The translations under genes and the position numbers were made by a program. Source: an uncultured Acidimicrobiales bacterium (lineage in GTDB: Bacteria; Actinomycetota; Acidimicrobiia; Acidimicrobiales; SZUA-35). From it: a DNA stretch of 64,000 nucleotides. The notes under the pieces were generated by a model, which searched no databases, was not told the DNA's origin, and worked only from the letters and a program-made list of their open reading frames with translations. Positions 33,724-42,894 of this stretch are shown here, one piece after another. Location: the NCBI GenBank assembly GCA_937922805.1, contig CALAJV010000015.1, forward strand, positions 1 to 64,000, in the 5' to 3' direction. How positions within the stretch are numbered: the first letter of the stretch is position 1; the number at the start of each line of letters is the position of its first letter.

Positions 33724-35800
33724 TCGAAGTCACCACCGTTGATTCTCCAAGTTCCGCAAGATCGGACTCGGATTTCTCCGAATCGCCCGCATCGCCCTCT
33801 CGATCACCGTCTGAATCGTTCTCCGCGACATCGCCCGATGTCGATGCTGTATCTTCGGGTTCGCCTACCAAAGCCGAGACCGCTTCTGTCCCCCGCCGTC
33901 GTCGACCAGGGAACAAGGCCAAGAGAGTACCAAGCGCCATTAGAGCGCCCCCGGCCCACAGCCAAGACACCATCGGTCGGCGAATTATCCGCAGGCGGAT
34001 GGCGTCGGCTTCGCGATCTGGAACGGCGTCGAGAACGAGGTAGAGGTCCTCGGTGAAGCTCGACCGAACCGATGGAGTTGCGACCGGACGGCTGCCAGCT
34101 TGAAGGAACACGACCGACGATGGGGCGTAAATATCGTCGCCGTCGATTTGGATCTGAGCAAAGACTCGGATACTTCTGTCTGTTTCTTCAAGGCCCGGTT
34201 CAAGGTATGTGTACTCGTGATTTTCGACCGTCACGGTTTGGCCGACATCGAGGCGTAGCGTCCGGTCGCTCTTGTAAGACTCGCTGGCAGCCATCCCAAC
34301 TGCTAAAGCAACAACACCGAGGTGAACGATCATGCCACCGTTGGTCCGCCCAACAAAACCACGCCAACCTTGCCGTTTCGTGGCCAATACAACTTGGCGC
34401 AGCGCTGCCCCTCCGGCGAAGCCACCAAGGCCAAATGTGATCACTGGATAGAACCCTCGACCCCCAAGCAACAACGCTAGTGCCATTGCACTAACCGCAG
34501 CGACTGCGGGCCAGCGGAGCCGGACAGAGAGCAATTCGGCCGACGCTTTTCGCCAGGGCAGAACCGGCGCCGCGGCCATGAGGAAAAGCAGCACTAGCCC
34601 GATGGGTCGGCCGAGCGAATCGAAATAAGGTCGACCAATCGTTAACCGGGTGTCGTTCCACGCTTCTGCGATAAGGGGAAAGACCGTGCCGAGAAGAATG
34701 ACGAAGGCCAGCGCCCCAAACAAAAGGTTGTTGGCCAGGAACGACGCCTCTCGTGACAACGGCGAATCGATCGCACCAGGAGATCGAAGCTCGTCGCCTC
34801 GCCACGCGATCAACCCAACGCTACCCACCGCAATGACGGCAAAGAACGTGAGAATCCAAGGCCCAACCGGACCATCGGAGAACGCATGGACCGACTCTAC
34901 AACGCCTGAGCGGGTCAGAAACGTGGCCAAAATCGTGAGTGAGAACGACGCACACAACAGCGACAAGTTCCATACCCGTAGCATGCCTCGTCGCTCCTGG
35001 ACCATGACCGAGTGCAGGTAGGCGGTGCCGGTTAACCAAGGCAGCAACGATGCGTTTTCGACCGGATCCCAAGCCCAGTAGCCTCCCCAGCCCAAAACTT
35101 CATAGCTCCACCACGCTCCAAGCATGATGCCAGTAGTTAGGAAACCCCACGATGCCACCGTCCATCGACGAGTCTCAAGGAGCCAGCCTTCTCCCACCCG
35201 ACCGGTTATTAGGGCGGCAGTTGCGAACGCGAACGGCACGGTGAAGCCGACGTATCCGAGGTAAAGCACTGGAGGGTGGAATGCCATCAAAATGTGATTC
35301 TGCAGCAACGGGTTCGGGCCAGGGCCATTAAACCCAGCTGGGACTTCGGCGGTAACGAAGGGGTTAGCTGGCCCAACTAACATGGCAAAAAAGAATGCGC
35401 ATACGACGAGCATGATGACGATGGCCCAGCCGACCAGCGGGTCAGCGACCCGGCCTCGAAACTTCCATGACACCGCAGCGGTATAGAGACCAAGGATAAG
35501 CATCCAAAGCAGCAGCGACCCTTCAAGCGAAGACCACAACGCGGCAAAGTTGAACAATGCCGGTGTTTCGTTGCTCCCAATGGCAGCCACGTAGGCAATC
35601 TCGTAGTCACGCTGGAACAACGCCACCTCCATCACCGTGAAGGCTCCAATGGCGGCAGCAACGACCAAACCAACCCATTGTCTAACTGTTTTCAGCAGGT
35701 AGAGGCGGTTCGACGCTAACGCGTAGGTGCCGCCAATAGCCCCAAGCACCGAAGCTGACAGCCCAAGAGCCAAAAACCCGAACCCCAAGATGGCATTCAC
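33716..35800 (-). CDS. ccmF: CcmF heme lyase subunit
   Basis: This 694-residue polytopic protein has the WWD heme-handling motif WGGYWAWDPVENASLLPWL and about fifteen hydrophobic segments. A large outer loop sits near the C-terminus (about 540-640), and the tail is charged and low in complexity (about 650-694). With CcmH it attaches heme to the CxxCH of apocytochromes. Length and layout match CcmF (640-680 residues plus tail). GTG 35800 lies 9 nt after the ccmE stop. The acidic Glu/Ser/Asp tail is an addition beyond the family core. Confidence 0.96.
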   Translation of the reverse strand: MNAILGFGFLALGLSASVLGAIGGTYALASNRLYLLKTVRQWVGLVVAAAIGAFTVMEVALFQRDYEIAYVAAIGSNETPALFNFAALWSSLEGSLLLWMLILGLYTAAVSWKFRGRVADPLVGWAIVIMLVVCAFFFAMLVGPANPFVTAEVPAGFNGPGPNPLLQNHILMAFHPPVLYLGYVGFTVPFAFATAALITGRVGEGWLLETRRWTVASWGFLTTGIMLGAWWSYEVLGWGGYWAWDPVENASLLPWLTGTAYLHSVMVQERRGMLRVWNLSLLCASFSLTILATFLTRSGVVESVHAFSDGPVGPWILTFFAVIAVGSVGLIAWRGDELRSPGAIDSPLSREASFLANNLLFGALAFVILLGTVFPLIAEAWNDTRLTIGRPYFDSLGRPIGLVLLFLMAAAPVLPWRKASAELLSVRLRWPAVAAVSAMALALLLGGRGFYPVITFGLGGFAGGAALRQVVLATKRQGWRGFVGRTNGGMIVHLGVVALAVGMAASESYKSDRTLRLDVGQTVTVENHEYTYLEPGLEETDRSIRVFAQIQIDGDDIYAPSSVVFLQAGSRPVATPSVRSSFTEDLYLVLDAVPDREADAIRLRIIRRPMVSWLWAGGALMALGTLLALFPGRRRRGTEAVSALVGEPEDTASTSGDVAENDSDGDREGDAGDSEKSESDLAELGESTVVTSSG

Positions 35801-35809
35801 AAGTTCTAA

Positions 35810-36325
35810 CTACTCCACACTCGACGAACCAGATGCGTCGGCTTCAGCTTCATCAAGCTCGTACCCAATCCGATCCGGATTATCTTCGATGTATTCTTCG
35901 GAATGTTTGACGATGAGTTGTTCAGATTGGAAAATATCGCCTTGCCATCGACCGCGTGACAGCACCTTCTCACCATCTCGAAATAGGTCGGTTGGCTCCG
36001 GTCCAACGTGTCTAACATCAACCGTTGAATCGTTATAGGCCACGGTGAAGATTAATGCACCGTCGGCGGCAGTGGCGGGTTCGCCCAGAACTGTGCCCTG
36101 CATCATGAACTCGTCACTCCCGAATTCAACCTGACGGGCGATAGCCTCGTCAACGTTCAGATAGTAGACCCGAGCACTAGTTAAGGCTTGGTAAACGATG
36201 AACCCGGCGACTACCAACAGGGCGCCAATAATTGCGGCATTACGCCAGGATCGGGTCTGGGTAGCGTCGGGAGTTGCCGCTCGCGGTGTTAGGTCTAACT
36301 CGGTCTCGGGCGAAATTTCAGTCAA
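35810..36325 (-). CDS. ccmE: CcmE heme chaperone
   Basis: This 171-residue heme carrier has an N-terminal membrane helix (about 28-48) and an OB-fold. The heme-binding HxxxY motif reads IVKHSEEYIEDN, so it is the His type of bacterial CcmE and not the Cys type of some archaea and delta-proteobacteria. A disordered acidic tail follows. TTG 36325 overlaps the ccmD stop by 8 nt. CcmE takes heme from CcmABCD and passes it to CcmF. Confidence 0.95.
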   Translation of the reverse strand: MTEISPETELDLTPRAATPDATQTRSWRNAAIIGALLVVAGFIVYQALTSARVYYLNVDEAIARQVEFGSDEFMMQGTVLGEPATAADGALIFTVAYNDSTVDVRHVGPEPTDLFRDGEKVLSRGRWQGDIFQSEQLIVKHSEEYIEDNPDRIGYELDEAEADASGSSSVE

Positions 36326-36452
36326 GGAACTGCCGCCTTTCGGGCGGTAACTTGGCGCCCACTTTGCGACCTCGGGTGATCAGCAGGGTCGCGTACAGGA
36401 TAATTCCGCCTAAAACTACGCCGTAGCCAGCGAACACGAATTCCCAGTGCAC
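36318..36452 (-). CDS. ccmD: CcmD-like small membrane protein
   Basis: This 44-residue protein is read from GTG 36452, directly after the ccmC stop codon, to TGA 36318-36320, which overlaps the ccmE start. One membrane helix (about residues 5-25, FVFAGYGVVLGGIILYATLL) is followed by a basic tail (RGRK, PPERR). CcmD releases holo-CcmE from the CcmABC complex. It is weakly conserved in sequence, so the call rests on size, topology and its exact place between ccmC and ccmE. GGGGG precedes the start. Confidence 0.85.
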   Translation of the reverse strand: MHWEFVFAGYGVVLGGIILYATLLITRGRKVGAKLPPERRQFLD

Positions 36453-37331
36453 TTATGCCCCCTGCCCGTAGGCGGTCGCTGTTTTTGCTTCTGCGTTTCG
36501 TTCGGCAATTGCAGTTTCGAGCAGCATTTTTGACTGCTGATGTTGCAACCACCCCAGCCGAAATCGGTGGACTAAGAGCCAGGCTCCGGTAGTCATGAAT
36601 GCCACCATTCCTAGGAACAGGGAGAACAGCATCATGCCATCGAGCTGGGTGTCGACACCAAGCGTTTGACCTTGATGAAGACCTCGCCACCACTGAATGG
36701 AGAAATGAACGACGAATACGTTAGCAATGTTTATGACGCCCAACACTGCCGCCCGCTGGGACCGGACCTCGGCCGGTAGCTCTAAGTTGCGCACCGCCAA
36801 GTAGCCGATATACATCACGAACATTACTGCGGTGCTCGTCAGCCGCGGCGACCACTGCCAGTAGACGCCCCAAGTTGGCTTTCCCCACAACATGCCGGTG
36901 ATTAGAACAAACGCCGTGAAGATAACACCAATTTCAGCGGCAGCTCCTGCGACCAAATCCCAGAAGATGCTCTTTTTCATCAGGTACAAGACACTGCCGA
37001 TTAGTGTGATGGTAAAGCCGCTGTAGGCGACCGCTACCGATGGCAAGTGCACGTAAAATAGTCGGGCCGCATCGCGCTGATAGACTTCGGGCCCTGAAAC
37101 GATTAGACCGAAAAACAACGTCGCTGCCATTGCTACCAGCGCCGCTACCCCAAGCCGTCGGGTAAGTTTCGATTCGGTACCCACCGGGTGGTCTTTCGAC
37201 GCGCTATCGGTGATGGCTGAACCTCTACCGCCGTTCTGATTACCAGAGTAGGGCGAGTCAGCAGGAGCGTCAGCGGTCGACGGTTGATCGACGCCCTTAC
37301 CTACACCTCGATCGTGACCTGCTGCGGTCAT
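36453..37331 (-). CDS. ccmC: CcmC heme-handling membrane protein
   Basis: This 292-residue WWD-domain protein has six membrane helices and the motif WGVYWQWSPRLTS, with a second segment, HFSIQWWRGLHQG. It loads heme onto CcmE. I start it at ATG 37331, which overlaps the ccmB stop by 4 nt (ATGA) and has an excellent ribosome site, GGAGG; the frame is open 29 codons further upstream. The first 55 residues are an extra polar stretch before helix 1, compared with the 240-250 residues of typical CcmC. Confidence 0.95.
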   Translation of the reverse strand: MTAAGHDRGVGKGVDQPSTADAPADSPYSGNQNGGRGSAITDSASKDHPVGTESKLTRRLGVAALVAMAATLFFGLIVSGPEVYQRDAARLFYVHLPSVAVAYSGFTITLIGSVLYLMKKSIFWDLVAGAAAEIGVIFTAFVLITGMLWGKPTWGVYWQWSPRLTSTAVMFVMYIGYLAVRNLELPAEVRSQRAAVLGVINIANVFVVHFSIQWWRGLHQGQTLGVDTQLDGMMLFSLFLGMVAFMTTGAWLLVHRFRLGWLQHQQSKMLLETAIAERNAEAKTATAYGQGA

Positions 37332-38044
37332 GTTTCCTCCATAATGGGACCGAAGCTGACAATCCCAATTCCTACGTAAAGAAGCGTAAACACTCCTAAC
37401 AACAGAACCCACGGCCAACCATCGCTGGCTGGACCGAAAACGGCCGACTCTGTTGCCAGCGTGGCGGCAAGTAAAACCGGTGCTAACACCGGCAATACCA
37501 AGAGGGGAACAAGTGTGTCCCTAGCTTGGAGGCCTGACGCCAACGCTGTATATAGCGTACCGGCACTAGTTACTGCTGTAGTAGCGAGTACTACCGCTGT
37601 GGCCAATAACACAGCATCAGTTAGCTGCAATTGATACAAGATTGCGGCACCAACCCCAAGCGCAGCTTCCAGTACCAGTAGCTGAGCAATCACTGCGAGC
37701 ACTTTTCCTAAGAATATTCCGGCCGGATCGAGCCCAGCCATCTTCAACGCGTCAAAGTTTCCGTCTTGCGATTCGATGAGGAACGACCGGTTGAGCGCCA
37801 TCAACGACGACAACAGCACGGTCATCCAAAATAGTCCCGGCGCTACTTGAGATAGTACCGACCGGCGATCAGCGAAACCGGCGATCGGTTCATTGGGGGC
37901 GATCACAGCCAAGTTGGGCGAGATCGCTAAACCAAACAAGATGAGTATCAGAATCCCAAACGGTAAAACCTGACCGAGAACAACGCGCGATCCCATTTCA
38001 ATTCGTAGGTCTTTTTTCGCCATCAACCAGGCGTCATGGAGCAT
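37328..38044 (-). CDS. ccmB: CcmB ABC permease
   Basis: This 238-residue protein has six membrane helices. Family features are the N-terminal AKKDLRIEMGSRVVLGQVLPFG and the central LSSLMALNRSFLIESQDG, DALKMAGLDPAGIFLGK. It forms the CcmA2BC complex that releases holo-CcmE using ATP. ATG 38044 overlaps the ccmA stop by 11 nt and has GAGGAGG upstream. The length is normal. Confidence 0.95.
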   Translation of the reverse strand: MLHDAWLMAKKDLRIEMGSRVVLGQVLPFGILILILFGLAISPNLAVIAPNEPIAGFADRRSVLSQVAPGLFWMTVLLSSLMALNRSFLIESQDGNFDALKMAGLDPAGIFLGKVLAVIAQLLVLEAALGVGAAILYQLQLTDAVLLATAVVLATTAVTSAGTLYTALASGLQARDTLVPLLVLPVLAPVLLAATLATESAVFGPASDGWPWVLLLGVFTLLYVGIGIVSFGPIMEET

Positions 38045-38948
38045 GGTGCTCCACCTCCTCGATATGGCCCCCGACTACCGCAACTGTCTTTGTCGCCAAC
38101 GCCGTTGCCTGATCAAGGTCATGAGATGCTAGCAATACGGTCGCTCCGAAAGCGATGGCATGACCAACTAGCTCATCCATTAGTTGACGACCGCCCTGGT
38201 CAAGCCCGGCGTGAGGTTCGTCAAGCAACCACAGCCGCGGACGCCGGCTGATCATCAACGCAATTGAGGCTCTTCTTCTTTGACCGGCGGACAGCGAGCC
38301 AACGGCAACAGTCCGCAGCCGTCCTCCCAAGTCGAGCCGGTCAAGCACCGGATCAACGGTAGACACATCGACACGATTTGCTTTGGCCCAGAAATAGATG
38401 TTTTCTTCTACGGTCAATTGGTCATACAGGTACGTTTGATGAGCGAGCAAGCCAGACTCGCGTCGTAACAAGCGTCGTCGTTTCGAGTCGCTCAAGTCAT
38501 GACCCAGAACGTTCCCCGTTCCGCTGGTCAATGGAATAAGTCCGGCGCAAAGCCGAAGTAACGTACTTTTACCTGCCCCGTTTGGCCCTCGGACGAGGAC
38601 GATTTCGCCTTCGTCGATAGAGAGGGTGGCTCCGGCTAAGGCCGGAAACTGGTTGATGACACAAACCGCCTCAGAAAGTTCGATCACGGCACCCGAACCA
38701 TCGAACTCGGACACGGACGACTTGTCCTTAGAGTCTGGTGATCGAGCGTCATCACTATTGTCAGCCGAGCCCGCTTCTGACGACGTCGGTTCCAATGCGT
38801 AACTGTCGGGTTCAGAACGCAGGTAAGCGGCTGTCGACGAACGCGGCTTTGGATACTGGCCAGCGCTAGGACTCTGGTCAGGTTCGGGAGGGTCAAAAGA
38901 CACGTCTGGAACCCGCCCAACCCGGAACCAGCCGAGGACAACCGCCAA
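38034..38948 (-). CDS. ccmA: CcmA ABC ATPase with a long polar N-terminus
   Basis: This 304-residue protein is first in the ccm operon. The ABC domain begins near residue 87: Walker A VRGPNGAGKSTLLRL, signature LSAGQRRRASIAL, Walker B LWLLDEPHAGLDQ, then LLASHDLDQ. CcmA is normally about 205 residues. Here 85 disordered Ser/Asp/Pro/Glu-rich residues come first. Either the start lies further in (GTG 38903 is one option) or the extension is real. CcmA powers holo-CcmE release. No promoter is obvious in the 266 nt up to the divergent sortase. Confidence 0.93.
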   Translation of the reverse strand: MAVVLGWFRVGRVPDVSFDPPEPDQSPSAGQYPKPRSSTAAYLRSEPDSYALEPTSSEAGSADNSDDARSPDSKDKSSVSEFDGSGAVIELSEAVCVINQFPALAGATLSIDEGEIVLVRGPNGAGKSTLLRLCAGLIPLTSGTGNVLGHDLSDSKRRRLLRRESGLLAHQTYLYDQLTVEENIYFWAKANRVDVSTVDPVLDRLDLGGRLRTVAVGSLSAGQRRRASIALMISRRPRLWLLDEPHAGLDQGGRQLMDELVGHAIAFGATVLLASHDLDQATALATKTVAVVGGHIEEVEHHAP

Positions 38949-39214
38949 AGAGGAGTACCGACATCAACCTCAACGATAGAGCCAAATAGGTTCTACGCCC
39001 CGCAGAGCCGCTACCGGAGCGCAATTAGTGCGAAACTGGGCCTAGATCACTGGTTTCAATGGTCCACAAGTTCTCACGTTCTCAGCCATAGCGCCGATAT
39101 CTGTAGTTAACACCTCATTCGTGTACGCAAACAAGCCGATCTCAGGGCGCCGGTAGCCGACGTTGATCTGAACGTTTGTATGAAGTTGAAAGTTCGGTCT
39201 GGGAGACAACGCAC

Positions 39215-40429
39215 ATGTCAACGAGAACAGCATCACTGCTTGGAGGCCTCGGCCGCACGTTGATCGTAACCGGAGTCCTCGTGCTCGCTTTCGCAGGCTT
39301 CCAGCTGTGGGGAACTAGCGTCGCCGAGGCCCGTGCTCAGAGTTCGCTAGATAGCGAATTCAACCAGATGCTCGACAACGCTCAGAACATCCTTGAAGCT
39401 CCTGACGCCAGCGACACCCGTGGGCAATCAGAGTCCGCCGAAAGCGAATCTGATGACCCGACCGCTGCCAGCGCTAGCCCAGACCCTTCCGGGGCAACAG
39501 GTTCCGACTCCGACAACTCCAACCCTGGAGAATCTGAAACGGAACAGTCGTCGCTGCCACAGCTCACTGAAGAGCAACTGCCAGCCGAAGGGGCAGCGGC
39601 GGGCAAAATGCACATTCCAGCTATAGGCGTAACTAAGACCTTCGTTGAGGGCGTGAGCCGAGACGTTCTTCGGCTCGGACCAGGCCACTACCCCAGCACC
39701 CCGTTTCCTGGGCAGCCCGGCAACGCGGCGATCGCAGGCCACCGGACAACACACGGGGCGCCGTTCTTCGACATCGACAAGCTGGTACCAGGCGACGAAA
39801 TTTTGGTGGAAACACTGCAAGGCGAGTTCACCTACATTGTCGAAGGTCACGACAACGGCAATGGCGGTCAGCTTGGACATTTCATTGTCGCTCCAACCAA
39901 CGTTGGTGTTATCGCCGACCAGGGTGACAACCGAATAACATTGACGGCGTGCCACCCGAAGTACTCGGCCCAACAGCGAATAATCGTGACAGCCATCCTG
40001 GCCTCTGAAGTGGCCCCGGCTAACCCACCATCGTCGTTCAATGAGAACCAGCTCGGCGCTGATGCGGTCGCCGACGCTGACCGTCTTGGCGTCGATGAAA
40101 TTGAATCCCAGAACTCGGCCGAGGATGACGGTGAGGATGACGCTGGTACAAATGTCGGCTCAAACGACTCAGACGGTGGGGTTACTGGTCGAGAGTTAGC
40201 AAACACCGTGGCCGACAGCGACGGAATAACGGAGTCGTTGGGCTGGCAACCTGAGCATGCCAAACCAACTGCCATTTGGGGCGCCGTTACTGCTCTTGTT
40301 GCTCTATTTGCCTGGGTGGTAGGACGAGCCTGGCGACGGTGGCCGGCCTATATCGTGGCTAGCCCTGCTGTGCTGGCCAGCCTGTTTTTCTGCTTCAGCC
40401 ATCTAGACAAGTTCATTCCTGCCGTCTGA
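39215..40429 (+). CDS. Class E sortase with a long acidic linker
   Basis: This 404-residue membrane transpeptidase has an N-terminal anchor (about 15-34) and a Ser/Glu/Asp-rich linker. The sortase core (about 130-265) has GHRTTHGAPF (H176), ITLTACHPKY (nucleophile C246) and R255. A second acidic segment precedes two C-terminal membrane helices (about 350-400). The class E signature TLTAC-HPKYSAQQR is clear. Class E enzymes attach proteins with LAXTG-like tails to peptidoglycan. No such tail was seen on a protein in this window. ATG 39215 has GGGAGA upstream. The gene abuts the convergent glycosidase gene with no spacer. Confidence 0.93.
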   Translation: MSTRTASLLGGLGRTLIVTGVLVLAFAGFQLWGTSVAEARAQSSLDSEFNQMLDNAQNILEAPDASDTRGQSESAESESDDPTAASASPDPSGATGSDSDNSNPGESETEQSSLPQLTEEQLPAEGAAAGKMHIPAIGVTKTFVEGVSRDVLRLGPGHYPSTPFPGQPGNAAIAGHRTTHGAPFFDIDKLVPGDEILVETLQGEFTYIVEGHDNGNGGQLGHFIVAPTNVGVIADQGDNRITLTACHPKYSAQQRIIVTAILASEVAPANPPSSFNENQLGADAVADADRLGVDEIESQNSAEDDGEDDAGTNVGSNDSDGGVTGRELANTVADSDGITESLGWQPEHAKPTAIWGAVTALVALFAWVVGRAWRRWPAYIVASPAVLASLFFCFSHLDKFIPAV

Positions 40430-41686
40430 TTACTCGTTACGCAGCTCCGATTCAACCAGAAGGGCTAACCCCGTCCATGTTTGGGGAATCGCTCCGAGGG
40501 CTTGGCCAGTTTCGGGATGCCAGTATTCAGCGAGCTCTGCTTCGACGGCACCGGCTAGGAACCGCTCCGAGATCGTCGAGGCCAGCTGCGCCGAATGAGG
40601 CCTAGCCGCTTGATGGAGTAAGTAGATGATCTGAGGCCAACTTGGACCGCGCCAATAGGTTGCTGGGTCGTAGCTAGGTTCGGCTTGGTGGGCTCCGCGA
40701 ATTCCGAACGGGCCGGCGAACGCTTTGGAGTCCACTAGCGAATCGAACGCGTCCAGCCTCGGGTCAATAAGTAACGGCAACAGCGCATCCGCTGTTCTTG
40801 TCCGCCCAGATACTGGCCCGTCGTCACACCATGTAACCAGTTCGGGATCCCAACGATGCCGAAGAGCAATTTTGAGTTCGGCGTTTCGAGCTTCAAGCTC
40901 TGTTAGTTGTGTCACTACATCGGGGTCAAAGCTGCGCATTCGACTTTGGGCCGCCGCTAAAAGTTCATCGCTGTTCCACGCAACTAGGGCATTGAATCCA
41001 ACCGAGCCGACCGAAAATTGACTGTTGCTAGTTGGCCCCCCGTCCGGATCAACTTCGAGCGATCGAACTAGCTCGCCCTTTCGACGACGCCACGCTTCAA
41101 TCGAAGCCGTACCGTTTTCATCGGCCGAACTGCTCGCTGGTCCGCTAACTTGTTGGCTAGCTGGTTGAACGTCATCGAACTGTCGCCAACTATCCCACCG
41201 AGCGCTATCGTCGCATCCACTTTCCCAAGGGTGGAAGATCGGCACCAAACCAGCCGCAGTTCGCTTTCGGTCTGTCAACAGATGAAGGAGGCCTCGACTA
41301 GCTTGGCGGTAGATCTGTTCGTCGACTTGAGTTCCCGTTCGCTCAAGTTCGGCAATAACGTGCCCATACATCGGTGGTTGCGTGATCGTCGACGTTTGCG
41401 ATCGCCCCCAGAATGTCTGGCCAAAGTCAGGCTTGCCCCAATACGTCATGTGGGGAACGAACCCAGATTCACTCTGGTGAACAAATACTGAGTTCAGCTC
41501 GATTTGCGCTCGTTCCGACCCGAGATGGTTCCAGATAAGGCAGTGGAAGCACGAATCCCAAAGCCACTGGAATGGGTAGGTCTCGGCGTTGGGCACGCAA
41601 AAGCCTGGCTCTCGCCACGCTGAATTCATCATCTGAGTAACTGAGGAAGCGAGCGACGGCGATGGTGACGGCACTGACGATGACAA
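40430..41686 (-). CDS. GH63-like (alpha/alpha)6 glycoside hydrolase
   Basis: This 418-residue enzyme resembles mannosylglycerate/glucosylglycerate hydrolases and other GH63/GH37-clan proteins. The N-terminus has YPFQWLWDSCFHCLIW, with the typical W-D-S, then GFVPHM. The second half has YWRGPSWPQIIYLLH and EYWHPETGQALGAIPQTWTG. It probably releases a sugar from a small glycoside or oligosaccharide in the cytoplasm; no signal peptide is seen. TTG 41686 and GTG 41674 are possible starts that keep the N-terminal helix. It is nearly head-to-head with a glycosyltransferase gene, which suggests linked sugar metabolism. Confidence 0.83.
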   Translation of the reverse strand: MSSSVPSPSPSLASSVTQMMNSAWREPGFCVPNAETYPFQWLWDSCFHCLIWNHLGSERAQIELNSVFVHQSESGFVPHMTYWGKPDFGQTFWGRSQTSTITQPPMYGHVIAELERTGTQVDEQIYRQASRGLLHLLTDRKRTAAGLVPIFHPWESGCDDSARWDSWRQFDDVQPASQQVSGPASSSADENGTASIEAWRRRKGELVRSLEVDPDGGPTSNSQFSVGSVGFNALVAWNSDELLAAAQSRMRSFDPDVVTQLTELEARNAELKIALRHRWDPELVTWCDDGPVSGRTRTADALLPLLIDPRLDAFDSLVDSKAFAGPFGIRGAHQAEPSYDPATYWRGPSWPQIIYLLHQAARPHSAQLASTISERFLAGAVEAELAEYWHPETGQALGAIPQTWTGLALLVESELRNE

Positions 41687-41745
41687 CTACGGCTCCTAAG
41701 ACTGGACTGAACAGGTCGGTTGGGCTTGTGTTGGTTTCGGATCTG

Positions 41746-42891
41746 ATGACGAAGACTAGCGCCGACTTGATAGCGCGAAGCAATCGACCCCACCGCTACA
41801 TTTGGCCTGTGGCTACATGTGCGTTTGTCTCGTTTCGGCTCGGGTTAACCGACGGTGTGTCGGTGGTAGCACAGGCTTGGCAAGAAGCGTTCCAAAACCT
41901 CGGGTGGGATACCTACACCGTGGCCGGGGATGGCCCAGTCGATCATCGCATTGCCGGACTAGGCATCGACGCCATTGACCCGCCCGACCAAAATGAAGTG
42001 GACGCTGCTTTGGTCAACGCCGACTTGACTGTCGTCGAGAACATCTTGTCGATACCGCTCAACCTTCCGGCCAGCCGAGCGATAGTGAGGAGTCTGACTA
42101 AGCGGCCTGCTCTCCTCCACCATCATGATCCCCCATGGCAACGGGAGCGATTCGCTCACATCGCTGAACTACCGCCGGACCAGCCGCTCTGGCGTCATGT
42201 CACGATCAACCATCTGACTCGACAGCAGTTCGCCGACCGAGGAATCACAGCGACGACGATCTACAACGGCTTCGACACGTCACCACCGCCGGGTGATCGC
42301 TCGAAAACTCGGACCGCGTTGGGATTGACCGAGGAAACCAGACTGCTAGCTCACCCGGTGAGGGCGATCGCTCGAAAGAACATTCCAGCGGCTCTACAAC
42401 TGTGCCAAAACGTTGGTGCTACTTACTGGTTGCCGGGGCCGGCCGAGGAGGGCTACGAGGCCGAGCTAGCAGCCCTACTTAACCAAGCCGAGTGTCCAAT
42501 TTTGCGAGCGCCGATCGATGGTGATTCTCTCGCCATGGCCGACCTGTATGCCGCCAGCGACCTGGTGGTTTTTCCGTCGACTTGGGAAGGTTTCGGTAAC
42601 CCGCCGATTGAGGCCGCCCTCCACCGTAGGCTGGCCTGCGTTGGTGACTATGCCGTCGCTGATGAGCTTCGAGCCCTTGGTTTCGACTGGTTCAACACCA
42701 ACGCTTACACAGAAATCGATACCGCTCTGGTGTCGTGGTTCGGCAATGAGCTATGGGCAAGGCCAGACGAGGATCCATCGATCGCCGCTAGAATTGAGAA
42801 CAACCGCCAACTGGCGGAGGCTGAGTTCTCAGCCGACCATATGACGGCGCAGATCCAAGCTCTCCTAATCGAAGCCGGCTGGAGTGAATAA
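41746..42891 (+). CDS. GT4-like glycosyltransferase
   Basis: This 381-residue GT-B enzyme has an N-terminal VSFRLGLTDGVSVVAQAWQEA, similar to the Gly-rich acceptor loop of GT4 enzymes, and VTINHLTRQQFADRG with IYNGFD. The donor-site block is LYAASDLVVFPSTWEGFGNPPIEAAL, containing the E-x7-E pair. It transfers a nucleotide sugar to an unknown acceptor. ATG 41746 is chosen because the frame to its left overlaps the divergent glycosidase start; ATG 41662 is possible. A small membrane protein follows after 3 nt, so the two are probably co-transcribed. Confidence 0.87.
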   Translation: MTKTSADLIARSNRPHRYIWPVATCAFVSFRLGLTDGVSVVAQAWQEAFQNLGWDTYTVAGDGPVDHRIAGLGIDAIDPPDQNEVDAALVNADLTVVENILSIPLNLPASRAIVRSLTKRPALLHHHDPPWQRERFAHIAELPPDQPLWRHVTINHLTRQQFADRGITATTIYNGFDTSPPPGDRSKTRTALGLTEETRLLAHPVRAIARKNIPAALQLCQNVGATYWLPGPAEEGYEAELAALLNQAECPILRAPIDGDSLAMADLYAASDLVVFPSTWEGFGNPPIEAALHRRLACVGDYAVADELRALGFDWFNTNAYTEIDTALVSWFGNELWARPDEDPSIAARIENNRQLAEAEFSADHMTAQIQALLIEAGWSE

Positions 42892-42894
42892 TCA

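Noticed and set aside
39428..39973. A 181-codon minus-strand frame inside the sortase gene
   Set aside because: The sortase is complete on the other strand. The antisense product has no recognisable features.
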